From: Pseudooctadecabacter jejudonensis
GTDB taxonomy: Bacteria > Pseudomonadota > Alphaproteobacteria > Rhodobacterales > Rhodobacteraceae
Reading direction: 5' to 3'
NCBI RefSeq assembly: GCF_900172275.1
Contig: NZ_FWFT01000001.1
Location: 496,001 to 560,000 of the forward strand
DNA: 64,000 bases
The notes beneath the pieces were generated by a model. The model was not told the origin of the DNA and searched no databases. It saw nothing but the letters and a program-made list of their open reading frames with translations. The translations under genes and the position numbers were made by a program. Positions 9,511 to 17,610 of the stretch are shown in pieces. Positions within the stretch are counted from its first letter, which is position 1. The number at the start of each line of letters is the position of its first letter.

Positions 9511-9522
9511 CCAAGATCCAAA

Positions 9523-9552
9523 CTTAGGGGCCGATACCGACCGGCCCCTAAG
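9523..9552. terminator. Hairpin between converging genes, possible bidirectional terminator
   Basis: A perfect 11-bp stem, CTTAGGGGCCG / CGGCCCCTAAG, with an 8-base loop between the lipoprotein gene and the HerA-like gene. No long T run follows on either strand, so termination strength is uncertain. Confidence 0.55.
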
Positions 9553-9561
9553 GGCTGCCAC

Positions 9562-11103
9562 CTATCTGCCTTTGAACAACCCACCCAATATGCCACGCAC
9601 AATGCGGCGGCCCGTGGTGCCTTTGAGTTCTTTGGCAACCACTGTCGCAATGGCTTCGCCGAACCCTCCGCCTGATCGGCGGCGACCTCGGCTGGAAGAC
9701 CGTTCCACCTCGCGTCCGGTGTAGCGGCGCCCTTTGCGGTGTTCGCGGGCCTCCTCTTCCAGCTTTTCTTCCTCGGCCTCGGCGGCTTCCGCCGCTTTAG
9801 CGGCCTCCTCAGCCCGCTTGGCCAACATCTCCGCCGCGCTGTCACGGTCAAGGCGTGCATCATATTTCCCGGACATGGGCGATGCGGCCATGATACCCGC
9901 GCGTTCGGCTTTTGTAATCGGACCCAGCTGGGATGACGGTGGCCGGATCAACGTGCGTTCCACAATGCCGGGCACGCCTTTGTCCACAAGCATCGAGGTC
10001 ACAGCCTCCCCCGTGCCGACCTCTCGGATCGCCTCGGCGGTGTCAAACGCGGGGTTAGGGCGATAGGTGTCTGCGGCCTGTTTCAACTCCTTTTGGTCCT
10101 TGGCCGTAAACGCACGCAACGCATGTTGCACGCGGTTGCCCAACTGGCCCAAGATATCTTCCGGCACATCGCCGGGGTTTTGGGTGATGAAATACACGCC
10201 CACGCCTTTGGACCGGATCAGGCGTGCCACCTGTTCGACCTTGTCCACCAAGGCCTTTGGCGCGTCCTCAAACAGCAAATGCGCCTCGTCAAAGAAGAAC
10301 ACCAACTTGGGTTTGTCAGGGTTGCCGACCTCCGGCAGTTCCTCGAACAGTTCCGAGAGCAGCCACAACAGGAACGTGGCATAAAGCTTCGGGCTCGCCA
10401 TCAGTTTGTCGGACGCCAGAATGTTGATACGCCCGCGGCCGTCGGCCTCCGTGTGCATCATATCCTCGAGCGCCAATGCCGGCTCTCCGAACAACTTCGC
10501 GCCGCCTTGGTTTTCCAGCACCAAAAGACTGCGTTGAATGGCCCCGACGGAAGACGTTGACACATTGCCATACCGCAGCGACAGATCCTTGGCATTCTGA
10601 CCCACCCAGACCAACAACGCCTGCAGATCCTCAAGATCCAGCAGCGGCAGGCCCTCTTCATCCGCCACGCGGAAGGCCACGTTCAGCACCCCCTCTTGTG
10701 CCTCCGTCAGGCCCATCAGCGTGGACAACAAAAGCGGGCCCATCTCCGCCACGGTTGTCCTGACGGGGTGACCCTGTTCGCCCAAAAGATCCCAAAACGT
10801 CACCGGAAAGGCATCATACTGCAGATCCAGCCCGATGGTCTCGGCGCGTTTCATGAACGGCTCATGCAGTTTGAACTCCGCCGTGCCCGATTTGGCCAAC
10901 CCCGACAAATCGCCTTTCACGTCAGACAAAAACACCGGCACACCTGCCGCCGAAAACCCTTCGGCCAGAATTTGCAACGTCACGGTTTTTCCGGTCCCCG
11001 TGGCCCCCGCGATCAACCCGTGGCGGTTGGCGTATTCCAACAGCAATGTCTGGGCATCGCCGTAGCCGTCACCGCCGCCCCCAATAAAGATCCCGTCACC
11101 CAT
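9562..11103 (-). CDS. HerA-like helicase/ATPase (DUF853 family)
   Basis: A 513-residue ATPase of the DUF853 branch of the HerA-FtsK superfamily. Walker A is [12 protein letters not shown] and Walker B is [13 protein letters not shown] sensor-like segment [20 protein letters not shown] follows, with an arginine-rich, charged C-terminus ([17 protein letters not shown], then [10 protein letters not shown]). The start [10 protein letters not shown] at 11103 has GGGAGG nine bases upstream, better than the ATG twelve codons earlier. The substrate is unknown; relatives are proposed to act on DNA. No nuclease partner of the HerA-NurA type lies beside it. Confidence 0.88.
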   Translation of the reverse strand: MGDGIFIGGGGDGYGDAQTLLLEYANRHGLIAGATGTGKTVTLQILAEGFSAAGVPVFLSDVKGDLSGLAKSGTAEFKLHEPFMKRAETIGLDLQYDAFPVTFWDLLGEQGHPVRTTVAEMGPLLLSTLMGLTEAQEGVLNVAFRVADEEGLPLLDLEDLQALLVWVGQNAKDLSLRYGNVSTSSVGAIQRSLLVLENQGGAKLFGEPALALEDMMHTEADGRGRINILASDKLMASPKLYATFLLWLLSELFEELPEVGNPDKPKLVFFFDEAHLLFEDAPKALVDKVEQVARLIRSKGVGVYFITQNPGDVPEDILGQLGNRVQHALRAFTAKDQKELKQAADTYRPNPAFDTAEAIREVGTGEAVTSMLVDKGVPGIVERTLIRPPSSQLGPITKAERAGIMAASPMSGKYDARLDRDSAAEMLAKRAEEAAKAAEAAEAEEEKLEEEAREHRKGRRYTGREVERSSSRGRRRSGGGFGEAIATVVAKELKGTTGRRIVRGILGGLFKGR

Positions 11104-11230
11104 GCTGTTGCCTCCCGCATGATAAATATTGTGGGTCAAAATACATTCTTAACCATTTTGGGCCAGTATATTCGTATCGAGGCGCGCACATGTCCTTTCT
11201 TGGCGCTTCGATATCCTCCCTGTCAGACTT

Positions 11231-11256
11231 GCCGCGCCCTCGGGCGCGGTTTTTTT
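11231..11256 (+). terminator. Intrinsic terminator with no assigned gene
   Basis: CCGCGCC / GGCGCGG with a tetraloop, followed by TTTTTTT. The only protein gene upstream points the other way, so this may end a small RNA starting within about 11140-11190. Confidence 0.7.
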
Positions 11257-11421
11257 ATACTTTTGGTCAAAAAAATTACATCAACACGGCACCTGAACCC
11301 ATTGGTTTAGTTGGAAAATAGATAGATTTCATTTTGTGGCGAAAACCATGTTGACGCCTGCGGATCGGTTTCGTAGCGTGTCGCCAATAAGTCGGCTAAG
11401 TCCGACAGGGAGAAAACGGTA

Positions 11422-11447
11422 AAAGGGTCCTTTCGGGGCCCTTTTTC
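11422..11447 (+). terminator. Terminator-like hairpin upstream of the IalB-like gene
   Basis: AAAGGGTCC pairs with GGGCCCTTT (one T-G pair) around TTTCG-type loop bases and ends CCCTTTTTCC. It could terminate a leader or a small RNA, or act on the minus strand, where it also ends in TTTT. Confidence 0.5.
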
Positions 11448-11582
11448 CAATTTTGAGGGGCCCATAAAGCGGGCAATCGGGTGTCGTCGGCGGGGTCTTG
11501 CCTTGGTGATGATTTGCCCTGACACCGCCCTAGCCCCATGTTAAGCCTTGCGTAAATTATGAAGAAACACATTGGACAACAC

Positions 11583-12215
11583 ATGACGATGACACATCGA
11601 CCCTTCGCAACACTTACAGCGCTTTTGGCAACAGTGGCTCTGTTGGCGGGTCCAGCCGCCGCGCAAGAGGCCGAAACCTCAAACGACCAACCCGAAAGCG
11701 TCTTTAATCTCGGCGAGCCTGTGGACGAAAACGGCAACCCGATCGCCCCAGAGCCGCAAGAGCCGCAACCCGGCCAGCAGTATCTGCAAGAGGTGTTCAA
11801 CGATTGGGCCCTGCGGTGTCTGAAGGTCGAGGAGGGCGAGGACCCCTGCCAGATGTATCAGTTGATGCAGGATCAAGACGGCAACGACGTGGCGGAAATC
11901 GCGATCGTGTCCTTGCCCAACAGCGGTCAAGCCGTGGCGGGCGCGACGATTGTTGTCCCGCTTGAGACATTGTTGACAGAACAGATGACCCTGCGTGTCG
12001 ATGGTGGGCAGGCCCGTCGGTTCCCGTTCAACTTTTGCAACCTGGGTGGCTGCGTGACGCGGCTGGGCCTGACGGCAGAGGACGTCGCCTTGTTCAAGCG
12101 CGGTGCAGAGGCGACGCTGTCGATGGTGCCTGCTGCGGCCCCGGACCAGCAGGTGACGGTCACAATGTCACTATCCGGCTTCACCGCCGCCTTTGACGCG
12201 GTTGCCGCACAATAG
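11583..12215 (+). CDS. Invasion-associated locus B (IalB) family periplasmic protein
   Basis: About 210 residues with a signal peptide (MTMTHRPFATLTALLATVAL followed by LAGPAAAQ). The mature domain matches the IalB pattern: NDWALRCLKVEEGEDPCQMYQ near the start, later NFCNLGGCVTRLGL with a conserved cysteine pair, and a C-terminal VTVTMSLSGFTAAFDAV. IalB homologues are widespread in alphaproteobacteria and are not evidence of pathogenicity; their molecular role is unsettled. An in-frame ATG at 11559 is possible but lacks a ribosome binding site. A terminator follows at 12273. Confidence 0.85.
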   Translation: MTMTHRPFATLTALLATVALLAGPAAAQEAETSNDQPESVFNLGEPVDENGNPIAPEPQEPQPGQQYLQEVFNDWALRCLKVEEGEDPCQMYQLMQDQDGNDVAEIAIVSLPNSGQAVAGATIVVPLETLLTEQMTLRVDGGQARRFPFNFCNLGGCVTRLGLTAEDVALFKRGAEATLSMVPAAAPDQQVTVTMSLSGFTAAFDAVAAQ

Positions 12216-12247
12216 ACGCGTTCAGGCGTGTTGAAGCGCCGGGTTTC

Positions 12248-12268
12248 AGGTATTTTTGACCCAAAGAA
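12248..12268 (-). repeat. Dispersed intergenic repeat, copy 3 (reverse)
   Basis: Reverse complement of the motif with core TTTGGGTCAAAAATACCT, between the converging IalB-like and ketoacyl synthase genes, just before the terminator at 12273. Confidence 0.8.
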
Positions 12269-12272
12269 ACAG

Positions 12273-12302
12273 AAGGTCGCGCCCCTCAGGTGCGGCCTTT
12301 TT
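12273..12302 (+). terminator. Terminator after the IalB-like gene
   Basis: AAGGTCGCGCC pairs with GGTGCGGCCTT (two wobble pairs) and ends in TTTTT. Confidence 0.75.
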
Positions 12303-12317
12303 CAATGGCGGCGGGGT

Positions 12318-13526
12318 TTAGATGGACCGTAGGGCGATTACGGCGTTGAGGCCACCAAAGGCAAAGGCGTTGGACAAGGTGGCTGTCACTTTTGCGTCGC
12401 GTGCAATGTTGGGGACCACGTCTAGCGCGCATTCGGGGTCCGGTTCTTCGTAGCCGATGGTGGGCGCAATGACACCGTCGCGCAGTGCCATGAGACAGGC
12501 CAAAAGTTCGACCGCGCCGGTCCCGCCGATCAGGTGGCCATGCATGGATTTCGTGGATGAGATCATCAGATCGTCGGCGTGCGCCCCAAAAACATCCGCA
12601 ACTGCGGCGCATTCGGTCTTGTCGTTGGCCGCTGTCCCTGTTCCGTGGGCGTTGATATACCCCACATCCCAAGCGTTCAGTTTGGCGTCGTGCAACGCGC
12701 CCGCGATGGCACGGCCTGCGCCTTGTTTGCTGGGCGTCACAATGTCGGAGGCATCAGAGGTCATGGCAAAGCCCGCGACCTCTGCCAGAATATCCGCGCC
12801 ACGCGCGCGGGCGTGGTCATACTCTTCAAACACGAAAACGCCGGCACCTTCACCCTGCACCATGCCGTTGCGGGTCGCGGAAAACGGGCGGCAGGCGTCC
12901 TTGGACATCACCCGCAGCCCTTCCCAGGCTTTGACCCCGCCAAAGCACAACATGGATTCCGACCCGCCCGTGATCATCACATCCGCCATGCCGCCGCGGA
13001 TCATCGCAAAGGCCTGTCCCATGGCGTGATTGGACGAGGCACAGGCCGTGGCCACCGTAAAGGACGGCCCCCGCAGGTTGTGTTGCATCGACACATGAGA
13101 CGCGGCGGCGTTGTTCATCAGTTTGGGGACGATAAATGGATGGACGCGGTTCTTCCCGTCTTCATAGACCGCGCGGTAGTTTTCATCCTGCGTGTTCAGC
13201 CCCCCACCTGAGGTTCCCAACACAACGCCCGACCGATCAGACAGCGCGCCCGAAAACGACAGCCCCGCCTGCGCCAACGCCTGGTCAGCGGCCAGCAGCG
13301 TGAATTGCGTAAACCGGTCGTAAAGGCTGATCTGCTGGCGGTTGAAGTGGGCGTGTTCGTCATACCCCGTCACCTGTCCGCCGATCTTGACCGCCAAGCG
13401 GTCCACATCTCGGATGTCCAGCCGCCCGATGCCACAGCGCCCTTCGCGCATGGCCTCAAGGGTTGAGGCCACGTCATGCCCCAGCGCGTTGATCGTTCCC
13501 GCACCGGTGATGACAACCCGTCTCAC
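12318..13526 (-). CDS. Beta-ketoacyl-ACP synthase, FabF-like
   Basis: A 402-residue condensing enzyme that extends acyl chains on ACP. The active-site set is complete: Cys162 (VATACASSNHAMG), His294 (NAHGTGTAANDKTE), Lys326 and His331 (STKSMHGHLIGGTGAVE). It starts with GTG overlapping the ACP stop by four bases (GTGA), so the two are translationally coupled. The operon with ACP and lpxD, away from any fabD/fabG cluster, suggests a specialised chain, perhaps for lipid A, rather than bulk synthesis. That role is inference; it could also be a second general FabF. Confidence 0.9.
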   Translation of the reverse strand: MRRVVITGAGTINALGHDVASTLEAMREGRCGIGRLDIRDVDRLAVKIGGQVTGYDEHAHFNRQQISLYDRFTQFTLLAADQALAQAGLSFSGALSDRSGVVLGTSGGGLNTQDENYRAVYEDGKNRVHPFIVPKLMNNAAASHVSMQHNLRGPSFTVATACASSNHAMGQAFAMIRGGMADVMITGGSESMLCFGGVKAWEGLRVMSKDACRPFSATRNGMVQGEGAGVFVFEEYDHARARGADILAEVAGFAMTSDASDIVTPSKQGAGRAIAGALHDAKLNAWDVGYINAHGTGTAANDKTECAAVADVFGAHADDLMISSTKSMHGHLIGGTGAVELLACLMALRDGVIAPTIGYEEPDPECALDVVPNIARDAKVTATLSNAFAFGGLNAVIALRSI

Positions 13527-13783
13527 CCGCGTTGATCCTGAATAAGCTTTTCCACCGCCTTGACGATGGCACCGACGGACGAGATGTCAAAGTCGCTGGC
13601 CTGTGGATCATTGGCATTGAAGGGCACATTGATATCGAAGGCTTCTTCGATGGCAAAAATGCTCTCGACGAGGCCTAGGCTGTCAATCCCCAGATCTTCG
13701 AGCGATTTTTCAGCGGTCACGTCGCTGATATCCAGCAACGCCTGCTCTGCGATAATTTGTCTGACTTCGGTGTCGATGGTCAT
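13523..13783 (-). CDS. Acyl carrier protein, specialised
   Basis: An 86-residue ACP. The phosphopantetheine site is Ser35 in LEDLGIDSLGLVESIFAIEE. The sequence differs from a standard AcpP in the recognition helix and has a longer C-terminus (NANDPQASDFDISSVGAI), so a dedicated role is likely. The start MTIDTEVRQ was chosen over a GTG two codons upstream. It sits between lpxD and a ketoacyl synthase and overlaps the latter by four bases. AcpXL-like carriers for long lipid A chains occur in other alphaproteobacteria, but identity with AcpXL is not claimed. Confidence 0.9.
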   Translation of the reverse strand: MTIDTEVRQIIAEQALLDISDVTAEKSLEDLGIDSLGLVESIFAIEEAFDINVPFNANDPQASDFDISSVGAIVKAVEKLIQDQRG

Positions 13784-13858
13784 GGGCACGGATCCAGGTC
13801 TTGAGGTCTTGGGGATGATGTAGTGCGCGCGCAGGAAATTTGAAACCCAATTGCGGCG

Positions 13859-14905
13859 CTACCCTGTCGTCAACCGGCGCAACGCCTTTAGCCCTGCGCG
13901 GTAAAGGTGGGTGGGCTGCGCGGGATGGCCCGACACAAACACGCCGTCCGCCACGTCCGACAGGATCACCGCCCCGCCGCCTGCAACCACATCGCGGCCC
14001 AGCGTCAGGTTGTCGGCCACACCCGCCTTACCGCCCAGGATCACCCGCGCGCCCAGCACGGAGGAGCCCGCCACCGCGGCCTGCGCGCACAACAAACAGT
14101 CCTCGCCCAGCACCACGTTGTGGCCAACCTGCACAAGGTTGTCGATTTTCACGCCATGGCCCACGCGCGTGGCACGGATCGTGCCGGCATCAATCGTAGC
14201 ATTCGCGCCGACCTCAACATCATCGCCAATCTCAACCGCGCCCAGCGAATGAATGCGGTGCCAGGTCCCGTCTGTGGGTTCAAGCGGCACACCGGGCCGC
14301 GCCCGCACGGCGCGTTCCACGTTGGACGGCCCTTGCGTGGTAAAGGAGAACCCGTCGCCGCCAATCGCAGCCCCCGCTTGCGCGATGAACCTGTCACCGA
14401 TGGTCACGCGCGCACCGATTTTTACGCCTGCAAAAAGGGTCGCCGCTGCGCCAATCTGTGCCTCAGGCCCGATGGAGACGTGGGACGCAATCCGCGCGCC
14501 CGCCCCCACCACAGCGCCCGCACCGATGACCACGAAGGGACCGATCTGTGCGCCCTCCCCGACAACCGCCGCAGGATCAATCACCGCAGATGGGTGTACG
14601 CTAGCCCCGGCCGCAAAGGTCGGATCATCATCCATCGCTTGGGTCAGGCCTGCCATGGCAAGCCGCCCGCGCGGGGCCACGATAGCGCCCTTTAGCCCCA
14701 GCGCGTCCAAATCGGCCCCCGCCCAGACCACCGCCGCCCGCGCCCTGGAGGCGGCCAGTTGGTCTGCGAATTTCGGGGCCACGGCCAGCGCCAGATCGGC
14801 CTCGCGCGCCTCAGCCGGTTCCGCCAAACGGTCCACAATCAAAGACGCATCGCCAAGGGTGTCAGCCCCCAGAGATGCGGCAAGATCTTTCAAACGATGT
14901 GGCAT
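13859..14905 (-). CDS. lpxD: UDP-3-O-acylglucosamine N-acyltransferase
   Basis: Adds the N-linked 3-hydroxyacyl chain in lipid A synthesis, using acyl-ACP, on the cytoplasmic side. The 348-residue protein has an N-terminal LpxD domain (about 1-105) and a left-handed beta-helix of hexapeptide repeats (for example VIDPAAVVGEGAQIGPFVVI). The catalytic-histidine motif is VQVGHNVVLGEDCLLCAQ. The start MPHRLKDLAASLGA has GGAAGGGG upstream, better than an ATG five codons earlier. The gene lies outside the usual bamA-lpxD-fabZ-lpxA context and instead heads the ACP/ketoacyl synthase pair, which may make or carry its acyl donor. Confidence 0.95.
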   Translation of the reverse strand: MPHRLKDLAASLGADTLGDASLIVDRLAEPAEAREADLALAVAPKFADQLAASRARAAVVWAGADLDALGLKGAIVAPRGRLAMAGLTQAMDDDPTFAAGASVHPSAVIDPAAVVGEGAQIGPFVVIGAGAVVGAGARIASHVSIGPEAQIGAAATLFAGVKIGARVTIGDRFIAQAGAAIGGDGFSFTTQGPSNVERAVRARPGVPLEPTDGTWHRIHSLGAVEIGDDVEVGANATIDAGTIRATRVGHGVKIDNLVQVGHNVVLGEDCLLCAQAAVAGSSVLGARVILGGKAGVADNLTLGRDVVAGGGAVILSDVADGVFVSGHPAQPTHLYRAGLKALRRLTTG

Positions 14906-14938
14906 GATGGCCCCTTCCATGCGGTTCGGGGGCCAGAT

Positions 14939-16543
14939 TTAGCCTTCAAACGCGCGGACAACCACCCCTTCGTTGGCCAAGGCGTTCCAGATGCGACTGT
15001 CCCGGCTGTAGACGTCGCGGCGGAAGTTCAGCAGACCGGTCGTATGCGTGAACGCGGTCCGGTAGACCAAATGCACAGGCACGGGGGCGTCCAGATTGAC
15101 GCGGCGTTCGCGGCCCGTGTTCAGGATCCCCTGAAAGACCCCGACGGGGTCGGCTTCCTGCACCGCCAACAACGCATAGGCGAAATCAAACGGGTCATTG
15201 AGACGGATACAGCCGTGGGAAAACGCCCGCACCTCACGTCCGAACAGGGATTTGGCCGGCGTGTCGTGCAGATAAATGTTGTACTGATTGGGGAACATAA
15301 ACTTCACCAGACCCAGCGCATTGCGGCTGCTGGGGGGCTGGCGCATGGCAAACGGGAAAGTCCGCGCATTGTACTGGCTGAAGTTCACGGCGCCACGGTT
15401 GACGACCCGCCCGTTGCGATCCGTAATCTCGATGTGACCAACCGCATTGCGGTTGCGCTGCAACGCCGGAAGGTATTCGCCCACGATGATGGACCGTGGA
15501 ACGTACCAGCTGGGGTTGATGACCATATGGCTCATCACGTCAGAAAATTCGGGGCTCTGACGATCCTCATCCAGCGCACCAATCACAGACCGTGTGGAAA
15601 ACGTGACCGACCCGTGGTCAACAATCGCCGCACTGAAATCGGTCATGTTGACCCAGATATGGCGGTCGCCCCGTTCGAAATTGGTCCAGCGTTCCCGCTC
15701 CATCGCGACAATCACCTGTTCCAACCGGCGCGATGCGGGGATGTTGAGTTCTTGCAAGGTGCCCTCACCCGCGATGCCATCCGCGGTCAGACCATGGGCC
15801 GTCTGAAAATCCATCACGGCAACCTGCAGTGCCGCGTCATAGCTGCGCGTCACCGACCGATCCATGAACCCCATGGCGACCAGCCGATCCCGTAAGGCCA
15901 CGACCCGCGCGCCCGTGTCACCCGGTTCCAGCTTCCCGCCGGGCACCGTGGGGCCCCAGCCGCCATTGGCCAACAAGACCTCCATCCGTAACTTTTCACG
16001 CAACAGCCGCGCATATTCGGGGGAGCTTGGCGGCAAGCTTGCAAGATAGGCCTGCGGATTGCCCGCCATAATGCCATCAAGGTAGCCGGATCGATCCCGC
16101 AACGGGACCTCTCGTTTGATGTCGGACACAACACGACCCGGTGTCAAAATGCCGGTCTGAATATCGCGGGCATAGGACAGGTACAGCTGTGTCAGCTCAA
16201 CCTCCACCGCGCCTTGATCGGCTGCCGTTGTGGCCGCCTGCATCCGCGCCATCAGCGCCTGTGGGTCATACAGATCCTCAGGCAGGCCGTGATCGGACGC
16301 ATTGGCAAAGGCCGTCAGCAGCGCATTGCGGCGCGCCTGTGCGGCCTCAGACGTGCCCGTCCAGATGCCTTCAAACGTGCGGGCACGGTAAAATTCCGCG
16401 ACAACATCGTCCCGCGCGGCCCCTTCGGCCACGGCCTGACGAAAGGCTGTCGTTTGGGCGACCGCAAAATTCGGCGCCACAGCCGTCATCGAAACAGCCA
16501 AAGCGATCGCCGCAGCAGCGCGGCTTGCAAAATGCATAAACAT
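14939..16543 (-). CDS. L,D-transpeptidase, YcbB/LdtD type, exported
   Basis: A 534-residue periplasmic enzyme that makes 3-3 peptidoglycan crosslinks. It has a signal peptide (MHFASRAAAAIALAVSMTAV), a scaffold region, a peptidoglycan-binding domain (about 215-280, with VMDFQTAHGLTADGIAGEGT) and a YkuD catalytic domain. The catalytic motif is SHGCIRLNDP with nucleophile Cys about 445, preceded by a conserved histidine (YLHDTP). Length and order match YcbB. The gap to lpxD is 33 bases, so it probably leads the envelope operon. It is divergent from the DUF882 peptidase-like gene, another peptidoglycan-active protein. Confidence 0.92.
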   Translation of the reverse strand: MFMHFASRAAAAIALAVSMTAVAPNFAVAQTTAFRQAVAEGAARDDVVAEFYRARTFEGIWTGTSEAAQARRNALLTAFANASDHGLPEDLYDPQALMARMQAATTAADQGAVEVELTQLYLSYARDIQTGILTPGRVVSDIKREVPLRDRSGYLDGIMAGNPQAYLASLPPSSPEYARLLREKLRMEVLLANGGWGPTVPGGKLEPGDTGARVVALRDRLVAMGFMDRSVTRSYDAALQVAVMDFQTAHGLTADGIAGEGTLQELNIPASRRLEQVIVAMERERWTNFERGDRHIWVNMTDFSAAIVDHGSVTFSTRSVIGALDEDRQSPEFSDVMSHMVINPSWYVPRSIIVGEYLPALQRNRNAVGHIEITDRNGRVVNRGAVNFSQYNARTFPFAMRQPPSSRNALGLVKFMFPNQYNIYLHDTPAKSLFGREVRAFSHGCIRLNDPFDFAYALLAVQEADPVGVFQGILNTGRERRVNLDAPVPVHLVYRTAFTHTTGLLNFRRDVYSRDSRIWNALANEGVVVRAFEG

Positions 16544-16884
16544 AAATCATCCCCCGAGGACTTATCTTAAAATGTCGTGCAAAAACACGGACATGTCTAT
16601 TGGCAGACAGCAGACTTCGCTTGTCTACTCACAAACCTGTCACAGGGCGATTTGTTTCGAAATCGTTGCGCCAGAGGGCCGATTTAGAGCGACACAAATG
16701 CCACAAATCACCTATTGCACACAAATTGCGCAAAATTTCGCCTATTTCCCCCTTGAGGATGGAACCAAATCCAAAGGGGCTTTTTCGAAGATTCGTTTTG
16801 TGCAATACAGCACGGGCATCTGGGGATAGATCGCAAAAACGTCCGGACAACGGGCACACAGGTAGACGACGGGACAGCGTTTAT
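16544..16884. other. 341-bp divergent intergenic region, promoters expected
   Basis: Lies between the L,D-transpeptidase (minus) and DUF882 (plus) genes. It is AT-richer than its surroundings. An open plus-strand frame runs into the DUF882 gene from 16600, but it has no signal-peptide logic and is rejected. No riboswitch or clear promoter was recognised. Confidence 0.45.
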
Positions 16885-17454
16885 ATGACAAGTTTGACAG
16901 CATCGAGCATTTCTCGACGTGGCCTTCTGGGCGCGTTTGCCGCAACAGCAGTCGTTGCAGCCCCAACGTATTCAAATGCCGCTGGGTTCCTGCGTGGCGG
17001 TGGCGACATCCGCCGCATCAAAATGTACAACGGCCGCACCGGCGAAAACATTGACACCATCTACTGGATCGAAGGCCAGTATGTGGGCGACGCAATGTCG
17101 GAAGTGTATCGGTTCTTCCGCGATTGGCGGAACGGTCAGACCCATGAAATCGACAGCCGGACGATCGACATCATCGCGGCGACACAGAACCTGCTGGACA
17201 GCGATCAGCCCTACACATTGATCTCCGGCTACCGCTCCCCGCAGACAAATTCCATGCTCCGGTCAAATTCGTCCGGCGTGGCGCGCACATCGTTGCACCT
17301 GCGCGGTCAGGCCGCTGATTTGCGCATGCAGGGCCGGTCAGTTGCCCAGATGGCCCGCGCCGCGGCCGCATGTCGTGCGGGCGGCGTTGGCCGCTACTCC
17401 GGATCCAACTTTGTGCACATGGATTGCGGCCCTGTTCGCAGCTGGGGCAGCTAA
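16885..17454 (+). CDS. Tat-exported DUF882 / M15-like peptidase
   Basis: A 189-residue protein with a twin-arginine signal (SISRRGLLGAFAATAVVAAP), so it is exported folded. The body is a DUF882/peptidase M15-like domain with zinc-ligand residues in TSLHLRGQAADLRM (His, Asp) and NFVHMDCGPVRSW (His), plus the family motif LISGYRSPQTN. Related enzymes cut peptidoglycan stem peptides. ATG 16885 was chosen because the Tat motif follows directly. It is divergent from the L,D-transpeptidase, so wall remodelling is a likely shared theme. Confidence 0.88.
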   Translation: MTSLTASSISRRGLLGAFAATAVVAAPTYSNAAGFLRGGGDIRRIKMYNGRTGENIDTIYWIEGQYVGDAMSEVYRFFRDWRNGQTHEIDSRTIDIIAATQNLLDSDQPYTLISGYRSPQTNSMLRSNSSGVARTSLHLRGQAADLRMQGRSVAQMARAAAACRAGGVGRYSGSNFVHMDCGPVRSWGS

Positions 17455-17490
17455 GACAGCACCATCGTTACCATAACGTCAACAATCCGA

Positions 17491-17516
17491 AAGACCGGCC
17501 AGAATTGTCCGGTCTT
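17491..17516 (+). terminator. Hairpin after the DUF882 gene
   Basis: AAGACCGG pairs with CCGGTCTT around a 10-base loop, followed by CTCTATATT and only later a T run. Probably a weak terminator. Confidence 0.5.
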
Positions 17517-17610
17517 CTCTATATTATATACCCTTTTTTCACCTTAAATTTGCCTCCTCCGTCAGGCCCTATATCACCCTGCTTGGGGGGGACCAAAGGG
17601 TGAGTGTGTT

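Larger units (their letters stand above)
11104..11582. other. 480-bp gene-poor divergent region with two terminator-like hairpins
   Basis: The region separates the HerA-like gene (minus) from the IalB-like gene (plus). It holds a strong hairpin with a T run at 11231-11256, a partial copy of the dispersed motif near 11132 (GGGTCAAAATACAT), and a second hairpin at 11422-11447. Short frames (for example from the ATG at 11190) show no family likeness. Because no gene upstream needs a plus-strand terminator at 11231, a small RNA is possible. Confidence 0.5.

Noticed and set aside
11190-11321. Short plus-strand peptide frame in the gene-poor region
   Set aside because: It runs through the terminator hairpin and has no ribosome site or family likeness.
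16600-16884. 95-residue N-terminal extension of the DUF882 protein
   Set aside because: It would place the Tat signal internally; the ATG at 16885 leaves the twin-arginine motif near the N-terminus.
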